Shown here: positions 42,225 to 50,583 of the stretch, piece by piece
How positions within the stretch are numbered: the stretch's first letter is position 1
Layout of the letters: each line of letters starts with the position of its first letter
Assembly: GCF_046237625.1 (NCBI RefSeq)
Contig: NZ_CP143545.1
Location: forward strand, 1-64,000
Length of the DNA: 64,000 nt
Direction of reading: 5' to 3'
DNA from: Paraperibacillus esterisolvens
Lineage (GTDB): Bacteria > Bacillota > Bacilli > Bacillales > DSM-1321
Notes under the pieces: generated by a model
Seen by the model: the letters and a program-made list of their open reading frames with translations, nothing else
Databases searched by the model: none
Told to the model about the DNA's origin: nothing
Program-made: the position numbers and the translations under genes

Positions 42225-44183
42225 ATGAGAGATAATTTGAATACATTTTATCTGACTACACCCATTTATTACCCAAGCGGTAATCTACATATAGGCCATG
42301 CCTATACAACAGTTGCAGGAGATGCAATGGCCCGATATAAACGGCTGCGGGGCTATGATGTCATGTATCTTACCGGAACAGATGAGCATGGACAGAAAAT
42401 ACAAAGAAAAGCTGAAGAAAAAGGCATAACACCCCAGGCGTATGTAGATGAGATTGTGTCAGGTATAAAAGATCTGTGGCAAAAGCTTGATATTTCATAT
42501 GATGATTTTATCCGTACAACGGAGGACCGCCATAAGGCGGTTGTAGAAAAAATTTTTCAGCAGCTTCTTGATCAAGGGGACATCTACCTGGATCAGTACG
42601 AGGGCTGGTATTGTACTCCATGTGAATCCTTCTTTACCGATCGGCAGGTAGAAAACGGTAATTGCCCAGATTGCGGCCGTCCGGTGGAAAAGGTTAAGGA
42701 AGAATCTTATTTCTTTAAAATGAGCAAGTATGTAGACAGGCTCATGAAATATTATGAAGAAAACCCTGACTTCATTCAGCCTGAATCCCGAAAAAATGAG
42801 ATGATCAATAACTTCATCAAACCAGGACTGGAAGATCTGGCCGTATCACGCACTACCTTCGACTGGGGCATCAAGGTTCCTGGTGACGCCAAGCATGTCA
42901 TCTATGTCTGGATTGATGCGTTATCCAACTATATTACGGCACTTGGATATGGTACGGAGAATGATTCAAAATACTTGAAATACTGGCCGGCTGATGTGCA
43001 TCTGGTCGGCAAGGAAATTGTCAGGTTCCATACCATTTATTGGCCAATCATGCTTATGGCGCTTGACCTGCCGCTGCCTAAGAAGGTTTTTGCACACGGC
43101 TGGCTATTAATGAAAGACGGAAAAATGTCCAAATCAAAAGGCAATGTTGTCGATCCTGTGACCCTCATCGACCGCTATGGCTTGGATGCACTGCGTTATT
43201 ATCTGCTGAGGGAAGTACCATTCGGCTCTGACGGTGTTTTCACTCCTGAAGGCTTTGTTGAGAGAATCAATTTTGATTTGGCCAATGATCTTGGTAACCT
43301 ATTGAACAGGACTGTGGCCATGATTGATAAATATTTTGATGGCGTCATACCGGCTTATACAGGTTCGCCTGGTGAATTTGACAAGCAGCTGCTTGAAATG
43401 AATCAGGCTGCGGTAGAAAAGTATGAAACTGCCATGGAAAAAATGGAGTTTTCAGTTGCTCTTTCAACTGTGTGGCAGCTTATCAGCCGCACTAATAAAT
43501 ATATTGATGAAACAGCTCCCTGGACGCTTGCAAAGGATGAGGCAAAACGTGGGGAATTGGCTGGCGTGATGGCGCACTTGGCAGAATCACTCAGAAGGTC
43601 AGCCGTGCTATTGCAGCCGTTCTTAACCAAAACGCCGCAAAAGATCTTTGCACAGCTGAATGCCTTAGAAGAAGGCCTGCAATCGTGGGAAAGCCTGGAG
43701 AGCTTTGGTATTATACCGGAAGGAACCAAAGTGGCAAAAGGAGAGCCCATTTTCCCAAGGCTTGACCTTAAGGAAGAAATTGAATATATCCGTAACCAGA
43801 TGCAGGGGGACTCTCCTAAAGCAGAGGAAGACAAACCGGCTGACACCGCCCCTGAAACAGAAGAGATTACAATCGATGATTTCATGAAGGTTGAACTGCG
43901 GGTAGCGAGGGTCATCCACGCTGAGCCGGTGAAAAAGGCGGATAAGCTGCTAAAGCTGCAGCTCGACCTGGGCTATGAAAAAAGACAGGTGGTCTCTGGT
44001 ATCGCCAAGCACTATAAGCCTGAAGAATTAACAGGGAGAAAAGTAATCTGTGTGACAAATTTAAAACCTGTTACATTACGCGGAGAATTGTCGCAGGGAA
44101 TGATTTTGGCGGGCGAAAAAGATGGCATTCTGTCACTCGCTACTGTTGGGGAAGAACTTGAAATTGGTGCCAAAGTTAAATGA
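42225..44183 (+). CDS. metS: Methionyl-tRNA synthetase
   Basis: A class I synthetase that charges initiator and elongator tRNA-Met. The 652 residues have the HIGH motif (His22-Ile-Gly-His25), a zinc insertion with CTPC and CPDC (about 127-148), KMSKS near 302, a helical anticodon-binding domain, and a C-terminal Trbp111-like tRNA-binding domain (about 548-652) after an acidic, Pro-rich linker. The ATG follows GGAGGTAAGGAA. It is followed by a terminator that contains a parS site. Confidence 0.97.
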   Translation: MRDNLNTFYLTTPIYYPSGNLHIGHAYTTVAGDAMARYKRLRGYDVMYLTGTDEHGQKIQRKAEEKGITPQAYVDEIVSGIKDLWQKLDISYDDFIRTTEDRHKAVVEKIFQQLLDQGDIYLDQYEGWYCTPCESFFTDRQVENGNCPDCGRPVEKVKEESYFFKMSKYVDRLMKYYEENPDFIQPESRKNEMINNFIKPGLEDLAVSRTTFDWGIKVPGDAKHVIYVWIDALSNYITALGYGTENDSKYLKYWPADVHLVGKEIVRFHTIYWPIMLMALDLPLPKKVFAHGWLLMKDGKMSKSKGNVVDPVTLIDRYGLDALRYYLLREVPFGSDGVFTPEGFVERINFDLANDLGNLLNRTVAMIDKYFDGVIPAYTGSPGEFDKQLLEMNQAAVEKYETAMEKMEFSVALSTVWQLISRTNKYIDETAPWTLAKDEAKRGELAGVMAHLAESLRRSAVLLQPFLTKTPQKIFAQLNALEEGLQSWESLESFGIIPEGTKVAKGEPIFPRLDLKEEIEYIRNQMQGDSPKAEEDKPADTAPETEEITIDDFMKVELRVARVIHAEPVKKADKLLKLQLDLGYEKRQVVSGIAKHYKPEELTGRKVICVTNLKPVTLRGELSQGMILAGEKDGILSLATVGEELEIGAKVK

Positions 44184-44201
44184 TTTCTATTTTAAGATAA
44201 C

Positions 44202-44236
44202 AAAAGGAGTGTTTCACGTGAAACACTCCTTTTAAT
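44202..44236 (+). terminator. metS terminator, 32-nt perfect palindrome
   Basis: Positions 44202-44233 are a perfect palindrome centred on CAC|GTG, with an AAAA start and TTTTAATTTT end, so it can act as a terminator from both sides. Confidence 0.85.
44210..44225. other. parS: parS site (ParB/Spo0J binding)
   Basis: The 16-bp TGTTTCACGTGAAACA fits the Bacillus parS consensus TGTTNCACGTGAAACA and is fully palindromic. It lies about 44 kb from dnaA, within the origin domain where parS sites cluster. ParB loads here and spreads to recruit SMC for segregation. It is embedded in the metS terminator. Confidence 0.95.
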
Positions 44237-44463
44237 TTTGCCCATTATATAAGGGTTGACGGATGGAACATAAAATAGAGAATCATTTCGTACTATATAA
44301 AAGAAAATCCCTGGAAATGCAAATCATTAGGAAATGAACTATAAAATATGTAGAATAAAGACAAAATCTCATGGGTAGATTGTAATGGATTTGTTACAAA
44401 AATGTGACACATGATTGGCTGGTTATCCTATAAACTAAATGCGAGGGAAGGAAGAATTGATCT

Positions 44464-45231
44464 ATGCTCTTTGATACACATGTTCATTTAAATGCAGAAC
44501 AATTCAGCGATGATCTGGAACAAGTAATAGAAAATGCAAAGACAGCAGGAGTATCAAGAATGGTAGTTGTCGGCTTTGACCGCCCAACCATAACCCGTGC
44601 CCTGGAACTGGCTGAACAGTACCCGTTTATTTATGCGGCCGTGGGCTGGCACCCTGTGGATGCGATTGACATGACAGACGAGGACCTGGCGTGGATTGAA
44701 GAGCTTGCCGGCGATCCGAAGGTTGTGGCAATCGGCGAGATGGGGCTTGATTACCACTGGGATAAATCACCCAAGGATATCCAAAAGGAAGTCTTTAGAA
44801 AACAGATCCGCCTTGCAAAAAAAGTGAAACTGCCGATCATTATCCATAATAGGGAAGCGACAGCTGATATTGTAGAAATCTTAAAAGAAGAGGGTGCCGG
44901 TGAAGTGGGCGGCATTATGCATTGCTTCAGCGGAAGTCCTGAAACGGCAAAAGAATGTGTGGAAATGAATTTTTACATATCCCTGGGCGGGCCGGTGACC
45001 TTTAAGAACGCTAAAAAGCCTAAAGAAGTGGCAGAAGCCATCCCCCTTGAAATGCTGCTGATTGAAACAGACTGCCCGTATCTTGCTCCGCATCCATACC
45101 GCGGGAAGCGAAATGAGCCGGCCTATGTGAAGCTGGTAGCAGAGCAGATTGCCGAGATAAAGGGCATTTCTTATGAAGAGGTAGCTGAGGCAACTTTCCG
45201 GAATGCACAGAAATTATTCAGCATAAATTGA
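44464..45231 (+). CDS. yabD: TatD family metal-dependent hydrolase YabD
   Basis: A TIM-barrel DNase-type hydrolase. The 255 residues show the metal ligands: His6-His8 in FDTHVHL, Glu in AIGEMGLDYHW, His in IIHNREA and HCFSG, and Asp in IETDCPYLAPHP. TatD-like proteins have 3'-5' exonuclease activity, but the physiological substrate is uncertain. It stands alone between metS and yabE, as in B. subtilis. Confidence 0.93.
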   Translation: MLFDTHVHLNAEQFSDDLEQVIENAKTAGVSRMVVVGFDRPTITRALELAEQYPFIYAAVGWHPVDAIDMTDEDLAWIEELAGDPKVVAIGEMGLDYHWDKSPKDIQKEVFRKQIRLAKKVKLPIIIHNREATADIVEILKEEGAGEVGGIMHCFSGSPETAKECVEMNFYISLGGPVTFKNAKKPKEVAEAIPLEMLLIETDCPYLAPHPYRGKRNEPAYVKLVAEQIAEIKGISYEEVAEATFRNAQKLFSIN

Positions 45232-45464
45232 CATCAAAACTTGTCAGTTTATACCGAGGTTTGTCCAGAAAGAACTCAATAACAAAAAGTTCTACAAGTC
45301 TAGCTGCCCTCATAAGCTGAATGTGTCGATAAGTCATACTTTTCTTTTTGAATAAGAGTAGTCATAATGAAGTTGCCTTCAAACAGCCATGTTTGACAGT
45401 TTGAGTATCACCTTATAAAAATCAACGAATAGGAAGGGAGGAGTTTTTCATCGAGATCAGGAAT

Positions 45465-46655
45465 ATGAAAAACCTGTTTTCCAAGTCTTTTACAAACAAG
45501 CAGACCATCATCATCGCAGCGGCCCTTTTCGTAGCTGCAGCTTCTATCGGAATCATATATAACAGTACCAAGAAGACCGTCGCTGTCACACTTGATGGCA
45601 AAAGAAAGGTAGTCAAGACGCACGCGGCAACCATTAACGAGATGTTGAAAGATTTGGAGATAACTGTTCACGCAGAAGACTCTGTATATCCGAAGGCTGA
45701 TACGAGGGTCGAGGAAAATTTAAAAATAACCATACAATCGGCAAAAAAAGCGGATATCATCCAGGATGGCCATAAAAAAACCGTATGGACCACAGGCCGG
45801 ACCGTGCGGGATATCCTTAAGCAGGAAAATATAAAAGTAAACAGTAAAGACAAGATTAGCCCATCGCTTAATAGCGCAATCATTAACGGCATAGTGGTGA
45901 ATGTACAAAAAGCATTCCCTGTAGCCATAGTTGTTGCAGGCAAAAAAAGCGAGGTTTGGTCAACTTCGACTACGGTCGCTGACTTTTTAGAGCAACAGAA
46001 CATAAAACTCAATGATTTAGACCGGATTGAACCAGGATTGAATGAGCATATTAAACCAGGAAAAATGGTAAAAGTTGTGAGAGTGGAAAAAGTCACCGAT
46101 GTGGTGGAAGAACCAGTGAATTTTGCTGTAGTCACTAAGAAAGACGCAAGCTTAAGGCGCGGCACAGAAAAGATCTTAACTGAAGGCAGGAAAGGATTAA
46201 TATCCAGGCAGTATGAGGTTATCCGCGAAAACGGGAAAGAGAAATCCCGTAAGCTCGTCACCCAGAAGACTGTCAAACAAAAAAGAAATAAAATAGTAGC
46301 TGTAGGTACGAAAATATTAACGGCCCAGGCCTCTAGGGGCCGCCAGGAACAAGGGCCTTCCGGCGGCAGGGAGATTTATGTAAATTCCACTGCTTACACA
46401 GCCAGCTGCAGCGGCTGCTCCGGTTTCACATCTACAGGTATTAATTTAAAAAGCAATCCAAACAGCAAAGTCATCGCTGTTGACCCAAGTGTCATCCCCC
46501 TTGGTTCAAAAGTGTATGTCGAAGGCTATGGATATGCAGTCGCCGCCGATAAAGGCGGAGCGATCAAAGGGTATAAAATTGATGTATTCTTCCCGTCAAC
46601 AGCAGACGCCTACAAATGGGGAGTGCGCAAAATCAAAATAAGAATACTTAACTAA
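45465..46655 (+). CDS. yabE: Cell wall-binding protein YabE (DUF348, G5, 3D domains)
   Basis: A secreted or membrane-anchored peptidoglycan-associated protein resembling resuscitation-promoting factors. The 396 residues start with a signal-anchor (about 12-30, IIIAAALFVAAASIGII). Three DUF348 repeats (about 37-65, 93-125, 150-180), a G5 domain (about 210-285) and a C-terminal 3D domain with its three aspartates (VDPSVIPLG, ADKGGAIKG, IDVFF) follow. The annotated ATG at 45465 has no ribosome site; a strong GGGAGGAG at 45436-45443 is six bases from an in-frame ATC at 45450 (MEIRN by recoding), so the true start may be there. Confidence 0.92.
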   Translation: MKNLFSKSFTNKQTIIIAAALFVAAASIGIIYNSTKKTVAVTLDGKRKVVKTHAATINEMLKDLEITVHAEDSVYPKADTRVEENLKITIQSAKKADIIQDGHKKTVWTTGRTVRDILKQENIKVNSKDKISPSLNSAIINGIVVNVQKAFPVAIVVAGKKSEVWSTSTTVADFLEQQNIKLNDLDRIEPGLNEHIKPGKMVKVVRVEKVTDVVEEPVNFAVVTKKDASLRRGTEKILTEGRKGLISRQYEVIRENGKEKSRKLVTQKTVKQKRNKIVAVGTKILTAQASRGRQEQGPSGGREIYVNSTAYTASCSGCSGFTSTGINLKSNPNSKVIAVDPSVIPLGSKVYVEGYGYAVAADKGGAIKGYKIDVFFPSTADAYKWGVRKIKIRILN

Positions 46656-46659
46656 AATC

Positions 46660-46690
46660 CCGCAGAGGCCCAAAGCCTCTGTTTTTTTTG
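46660..46690 (+). terminator. Terminator after yabE
   Basis: CAGAGGC and GCCTCTG form a perfect 7-bp stem followed by eight T. Confidence 0.9.
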
Positions 46691-46697
46691 ATATAAT

Positions 46698-46724
46698 ACC
46701 TAAAGCGAAGACCGGTGCTTTTCA
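46698..46724 (+). repeat. 27-nt direct repeat, first copy
   Basis: Exact match to 46893-46919. It begins ACCTAAAGCGAAGACC and ends TGCTTTTCA. It lies just after the yabE terminator. Confidence 0.9.
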
Positions 46725-46785
46725 GATAAGAAAATATTAAATGCACCATGCAGTACAGTTTTTAAATAAATGACAAGATGATGCA

Positions 46786-46919
46786 GAAAAGCAGCCTTCC
46801 GAGAGGCATAAGGCAGGCGGCGGCAAAAGGCGTTCCTTGCCTTTAGCCGGCGATTGACATATGACCAAGGAAGGCAGGACGGAGCTGGCAGGACCTAAAG
46901 CGAAGACCGGTGCTTTTCA
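46786..46919 (+). repeat. Structured intergenic element upstream of rnmV
   Basis: The element has nested inverted repeats: AAAAGCA (46787) with TGCTTTT (46911), GCCTTCC (46794) with GGAAGGC (46869), and AAGGCA (46810) with TGCCTT (46837). Its last 27 nt (46893-46919) are the direct repeat. It is GC-rich against its surroundings and has no open frame with a ribosome site. I read it as an interspersed noncoding element or the DNA of a structured RNA. The copy at 46698 would be a fragment of the same 3' end. Confidence 0.6.
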
Positions 46920-47124
46920 ATCCAGTAAATTAAAAGCTATTACAGAGCATTCGGCTGAAATTCATAATAACCAGCAAGTTGGACGAGTATAACAATAAAA
47001 GTTCATCGCTTTATCATACATTCATGTTCTGGTTAAGCAGCCTGAGAAACAAGAGGCCGTGTTTCCGGCATCATTTATATAGACGATTGTACATCTCTTA
47101 AGGTTTCAGTCAAATGGAGGAAAA
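46920..47124. other. AT-rich gap before rnmV
   Basis: No gene or clear regulatory sequence was seen between the structured element and the rnmV ribosome site (GGAGG at 47117). Confidence 0.6.
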
Positions 47125-47685
47125 ATGAAGATACAAGAAATCATAGTGGTTGAAGGCAAGGACGATACTGTTGCGGTTAAACGTGCGGTAGAAGCAGACA
47201 CTATCGAAACGAATGGATCGGCCGTAGATGAATCAGTGATAGAACGGATACGGCTTGCACAATCCACCCGCGGAGTCATAATATTCACTGATCCTGATTT
47301 TCCAGGAGAGAAAATCAGGCATACTATTACAGAGCAGGTGCCTGGATGTAAGCACGCTTTCCTCGAAAAGGCAGAGGCCAGGCCGAGAAACGGCAGGGGA
47401 ATTGGTGTGGAGCATGCTAGTCCGGAGGCAATCAGGGCGGCATTGAAGGACGCTTATCAGACGAACGTAGAGCACGTGGCGGAAATAAGCCAGCAGGATT
47501 TATTGAATGCCGGTTTGATGGGAGGCGCAGGAGCAAAAGAGCGGAGAGAGCGTATCGGAAGCATCCTGAAGATTGGATATACAAATGGAAAGCAGCTGCA
47601 AAAAAGGCTGCAAATGTTCAGAATTTCAAGGGATGCTTTTTTAGGGGCTTTACAGCGCATGGAACAGGAGGAAAACCATGAATAA
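47125..47685 (+). CDS. rnmV: Ribonuclease M5
   Basis: RNase M5 trims both ends of 5S rRNA precursors on the ribosomal protein L18 complex. The 186 residues have the TOPRIM motifs VVEGKDDTVAVKRAVEAD and FTDPDFPGEKIR, then a C-terminal L18-like segment. The ATG follows ATGGAGG. The last eight bases overlap ksgA, so the two are translated together. Its substrates are the two 5S genes of this window. Confidence 0.96.
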   Translation: MKIQEIIVVEGKDDTVAVKRAVEADTIETNGSAVDESVIERIRLAQSTRGVIIFTDPDFPGEKIRHTITEQVPGCKHAFLEKAEARPRNGRGIGVEHASPEAIRAALKDAYQTNVEHVAEISQQDLLNAGLMGGAGAKERRERIGSILKIGYTNGKQLQKRLQMFRISRDAFLGALQRMEQEENHE

Positions 47686-48556
47686 AGACATTGCCACACC
47701 GATTAGAACCAAGGCTATACTGGAAAAGCACGGATTTTCATTTAAAAAGAGCCTTGGACAGAACTTTCTGATCGATACAAATATATTGAAGCGGATTGTG
47801 GACTTCGCTGAACTTACCGAAGAGAGCGGAGCTATTGAAATCGGTCCCGGCATAGGAGCGCTCACCGAACAGCTGGCAAGGAACAGCAAAAAGGTGCTTG
47901 CTTTTGAAATTGACCAAAGGCTGCTTCCTATCCTGGGAGAAACTCTGGAGCCATATGAAAATGTAGAAATCATACATCAGGATGTATTAAAGGCAGACCT
48001 CGGTACAGTAATCGAGGAAAAGTTTAAGCCTGCCGCTGATTTAATGGTTGTGGCAAATCTGCCCTACTATGTTACTACTCCGATCATTATGAAAATCCTT
48101 GAAGACAGGCTCCCGATCCGGGGCATTGTTGTCATGCTCCAGAAAGAGGTGGCTGATCGTATTTCGGCTAAGCCGGGCACTAAGGAATATGGTTCACTGT
48201 CAATCGCTATCCAGTACTATACAGAAGCTGAGACGGTTCTCATTGTTCCTAAGACGGTATTTGTGCCGCAGCCTAATGTAGATTCGGCGGTAATCCGCCT
48301 AACCATGAGAAAAGAGCCGGCTGTACAGGTCAGCAATGAGGAGTTCTTTTTCACCATAACAAGAACAAGCTTTGCCCAGCGGCGTAAAACGATCCTGAAT
48401 AACCTGGTCAGCGGTCTTGATGCTGGAAAGGAAAAGAAGGATTTAATCCTCAACGCCCTGTCAGAAGCCGGGATAGATCCTACCAGAAGGGGCGAAACAT
48501 TGTCCATTCAGGAGTTTGCCCTCCTTAGCGAGAAACTGCTTCAGCATTTTAATTAA
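47678..48556 (+). CDS. ksgA: 16S rRNA dimethyladenosine transferase
   Basis: The enzyme dimethylates the two adenosines near the 3' end of 16S rRNA and acts as a checkpoint in small-subunit assembly. The 292 residues have the SAM motif EIGPGIGALTEQL, the catalytic NLPYYVTTPI, the QKEVADRI helix and a C-terminal helical domain. The family start (KKSLGQNFLID) is present. It overlaps rnmV by eight bases. Confidence 0.97.
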   Translation: MNKDIATPIRTKAILEKHGFSFKKSLGQNFLIDTNILKRIVDFAELTEESGAIEIGPGIGALTEQLARNSKKVLAFEIDQRLLPILGETLEPYENVEIIHQDVLKADLGTVIEEKFKPAADLMVVANLPYYVTTPIIMKILEDRLPIRGIVVMLQKEVADRISAKPGTKEYGSLSIAIQYYTEAETVLIVPKTVFVPQPNVDSAVIRLTMRKEPAVQVSNEEFFFTITRTSFAQRRKTILNNLVSGLDAGKEKKDLILNALSEAGIDPTRRGETLSIQEFALLSEKLLQHFN

Positions 48557-48557
48557 T

Positions 48558-48592
48558 TGAGACGGCCTGCAAGGTGCAGGTCTTTTTTCTTT
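48558..48592 (+). terminator. Terminator after ksgA
   Basis: GGCCTGCA and TGCAGGTC pair with a G-U and are followed by CTTTTTTCTTT. Confidence 0.8.
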
Positions 48593-48785
48593 GGAAAAAG
48601 GTGCGGATCTGCATCTACCCGCATTAATGTGCGGACATTATTTATCCTGCTGGCATTTCGCCTTGCTCCACTCCCAAATTATCTTTGCCTGCTTTCTTGT
48701 AGCTCCTTCCCATACATGGGCTGCGAGTGTTGGTTTTTATGGGGAACACTCTCTCGATGCATTGGTTCAACCTGTGTAATTCGCT

Positions 48786-48813
48786 CACATCTTCCCCGCT
48801 TCTGCATAGCCTA
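48786..48813 (+). promoter_or_regulatory. Sigma-K-type promoter of yabG
   Basis: -10 CATAGCCTA (48805-48813) fits CATAnnnTA exactly. -35 CACA (48786-48789) fits mACm at a 15-base spacing, one or two below the usual. yabG is sigma-K-dependent in B. subtilis. Confidence 0.75.
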
Positions 48814-48834
48814 TCAAGAAGGAGAATTAGGTAA

Positions 48835-48888
48835 ATGAGTGGCTGCAGGTGCGGTGATAACAGGCCAGCCCTCCTAACCATGGGGTGA
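48835..48888 (+). CDS. Possible 17-codon leader ORF upstream of yabG
   Basis: An ATG at 48835 lies 10 bases after AAGGAG and opens a frame of 17 codons (MSGCRCGDNRPALLTMG) ending six bases before the yabG ATG. It includes the GGGGTGAGG that would serve yabG. It may couple translation of yabG, or be fortuitous. Confidence 0.25.
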   Translation: MSGCRCGDNRPALLTMG

Positions 48889-48893
48889 GGAGT

Positions 48894-49775
48894 ATGAATA
48901 TAGAAATCAATCAAATTGTAGGACGGAAATCCTTTAATTGCGATATTATGTTCCGCGTTATAGATTTTAAAGAAGACAGCAGCGGATTGCTTCAGGCTGT
49001 TTTATATGGAGAGGATTTCCGGCTGATTGCAGATGCACCCATGAGCGATCTTGTCTTGATGGGGCAGAGGGAACAAGATTTGCAGAGGCAGAAAAATGAA
49101 GCTCTCCTGGAAAAGTCCTATCAGTTATTTTCCCAGGATTATGAGCTGCTGAGGATGAAGCGGGAGTATACAGCTACGAATGAGTACCGCCACACAGGAG
49201 GATACTTCCAGATGCCCGGCAGGGTCCTGCACCTCGATGGAGACCCAGCCTATCTGAAGAAATGCCTCGAACTTTACGAAAAACTGCGCATACCCGTATT
49301 TGGGCTGTATTGCAATGAAAAAGAAATGCCTAATAAAATTGTTCCACTCCTGGAACTATACCGCCCTGATATACTGGTGATAACCGGACATGATTCATAT
49401 TCAAAATCGAAGGGGAAATTCCAGGATATAAATGCCTACAGACATTCCAGGCACTTTGGAGAAACGGTAAGGGAAGCCCGTAAGAAAATTCCCCACCTCG
49501 ACCAGCTGGTAATATTTGCAGGAGCGTGCCAATCCCATTTTGAGTCATTAATCGGGGCGGGCGCCAACTTCGCCAGCTCCCCTTCAAGAGTAAATATCCA
49601 TGCTTTGGACCCCGTCTATATCGTTGCTAAAATCAGCTTCACGCCTTTCATGGACAGAATCAATGTCTGGGAGGTATTGAGAAATACACTCACAGGGGAA
49701 AAGGGCCTTGGCGGCATTGAAACAAAGGGAGTACTGCGTACCGGATTGCCATATAAGCCGGTACAAGAAGAATAA
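48894..49775 (+). CDS. yabG: Sporulation-specific protease YabG
   Basis: YabG is a mother-cell cysteine protease that processes spore coat and cortex proteins. The 293 residues carry the motifs ILVITGHDSYSK and VIFAGACQSHFESLIGAGANFASSPSR, with the conserved Cys and His that define the family. The C-terminal 80 residues look near-identical to B. subtilis. The start chosen is ATG at 48894, which gives the usual N terminus (MNIEINQIVGRKSF). A sigma-K-like promoter lies upstream. Confidence 0.95.
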   Translation: MNIEINQIVGRKSFNCDIMFRVIDFKEDSSGLLQAVLYGEDFRLIADAPMSDLVLMGQREQDLQRQKNEALLEKSYQLFSQDYELLRMKREYTATNEYRHTGGYFQMPGRVLHLDGDPAYLKKCLELYEKLRIPVFGLYCNEKEMPNKIVPLLELYRPDILVITGHDSYSKSKGKFQDINAYRHSRHFGETVREARKKIPHLDQLVIFAGACQSHFESLIGAGANFASSPSRVNIHALDPVYIVAKISFTPFMDRINVWEVLRNTLTGEKGLGGIETKGVLRTGLPYKPVQEE

Positions 49776-49801
49776 GGGGCTGTCTCTTAAGTCTCATATC
49801 C

Positions 49802-49846
49802 ATAGCCCGGAAAGAAAAACATGGCGTTTTTCACCGGGCTTTGCTG
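49802..49846 (+). terminator. Probable terminator after yabG
   Basis: AGCCCGG...AAAAAC pairs with GTTTTT..CCGGGCT. The T tract after it is short (TTTG), so confidence is moderate. Confidence 0.55.
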
Positions 49847-49937
49847 TGCCTTAATATGCTAAAATGGCGGAGCCGCTCATAAAATCATCCTTTGAGAGGT
49901 GAATACCAGCCCGAGATTCCATCCCAGCGGGGGAACG

Positions 49938-50030
49938 GAGGGTAAATGAACCAGTGCAGATAGTAAAGCTTGAGGTATGGATAGTAAAATGGGCGATTCG
50001 GATAGTAAAGGACCAGCTTTGGCGAGTAAG
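49938..50030. repeat. Tandem array of five 21-bp repeats
   Basis: A 9-base core recurs at exactly 21-bp spacing: GAGGGTAAA (49938), GATAGTAAA (49959, 49980, 50001) and GCGAGTAAG (50022), separated by 12 variable bases. In the minus-strand frame the core reads FTI/FTL at seven-residue spacing, but there is no ribosome site and the frame overlaps nothing conserved. It does not fit CRISPR geometry. The function is unknown. Confidence 0.85.
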
Positions 50031-50042
50031 GGGCGATTGACG

Positions 50043-50489
50043 CTGTCCCGAGGCTTCCCTCTCAGTCAAAATAAGATCTTTTGATTAAGAAACTGGATGA
50101 ACATCAAAATCGAGCGGAAAAGTATTGAAACCAGTAAAAATACCTTTTTCATCAGTACTTTAATCAGTACTGTGCTGTTACTATATTTTGTGAAACCTTC
50201 ACTGATTAAAATAAGAGGACAGAATCAGGCAATAAAATAGTGAGTGGGACATCCTCCTCCATTTACACGAATGTGGGCTGTATGTGTATGAGGAGTCTTT
50301 GGCTCACCCCTGGGACATTGGACAAGCCATCCTTTATGAAAGAATTCTGCTGGCATGTATAAATATTTCGACATAAACTACGCATAATAAAAAACTTTAA
50401 GACCGTATAGACAATATCATACATATTTTTCGACAATATGGGTAAAGTATAAATGTTGGTTTTTGTAAATTTTAAAACTTAAAAAACCA
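50043..50489. other. Gap between the 21-bp array and veg promoters
   Basis: No coding frame with a ribosome site was found. TTCGACA (0A-box core) occurs at 50367 and 50429. Confidence 0.5.
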
Positions 50490-50561
50490 TTGACAAACAA
50501 AATTGAGAATTGATATAATTTATACTTTTGTTTGACTAAAGATAGGGATTTGTGATATACT
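50490..50561 (+). promoter_or_regulatory. Tandem vegetative promoters of veg
   Basis: P1: TTGACA (50490-50495), 18-bp spacer, TATAAT (50514-50519). P2: TTGACT (50532-50537), 18-bp spacer, TATACT (50556-50561). Both are close to consensus, in line with the strong veg promoter of B. subtilis. Confidence 0.9.
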
Positions 50562-50583
50562 ACACTTAGTGAGGTGGACCTAA

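Noticed and set aside
45668..46276. 202-codon minus-strand frame opposite yabE
   Set aside because: Shadow of the DUF348/G5 coding sequence, without a ribosome site. An antisense RNA to yabE is known in B. subtilis, but no promoter for one was identified here.
48557..48780. Short plus-strand frames of 62-93 codons after ksgA
   Set aside because: They begin inside or next to the ksgA terminator, have no ribosome sites, and their composition is unlike the neighbouring genes.
49938..50030. CRISPR array
   Set aside because: Units are 21 bp with 9-base cores and 12-base variable parts, far below CRISPR size, and no cas genes lie nearby.
49851..50069. Minus-strand protein with FTI heptad repeats
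   Set aside because: The periodicity comes from the 21-bp DNA repeat; there is no ribosome site and the repeats are not under visible coding constraint.
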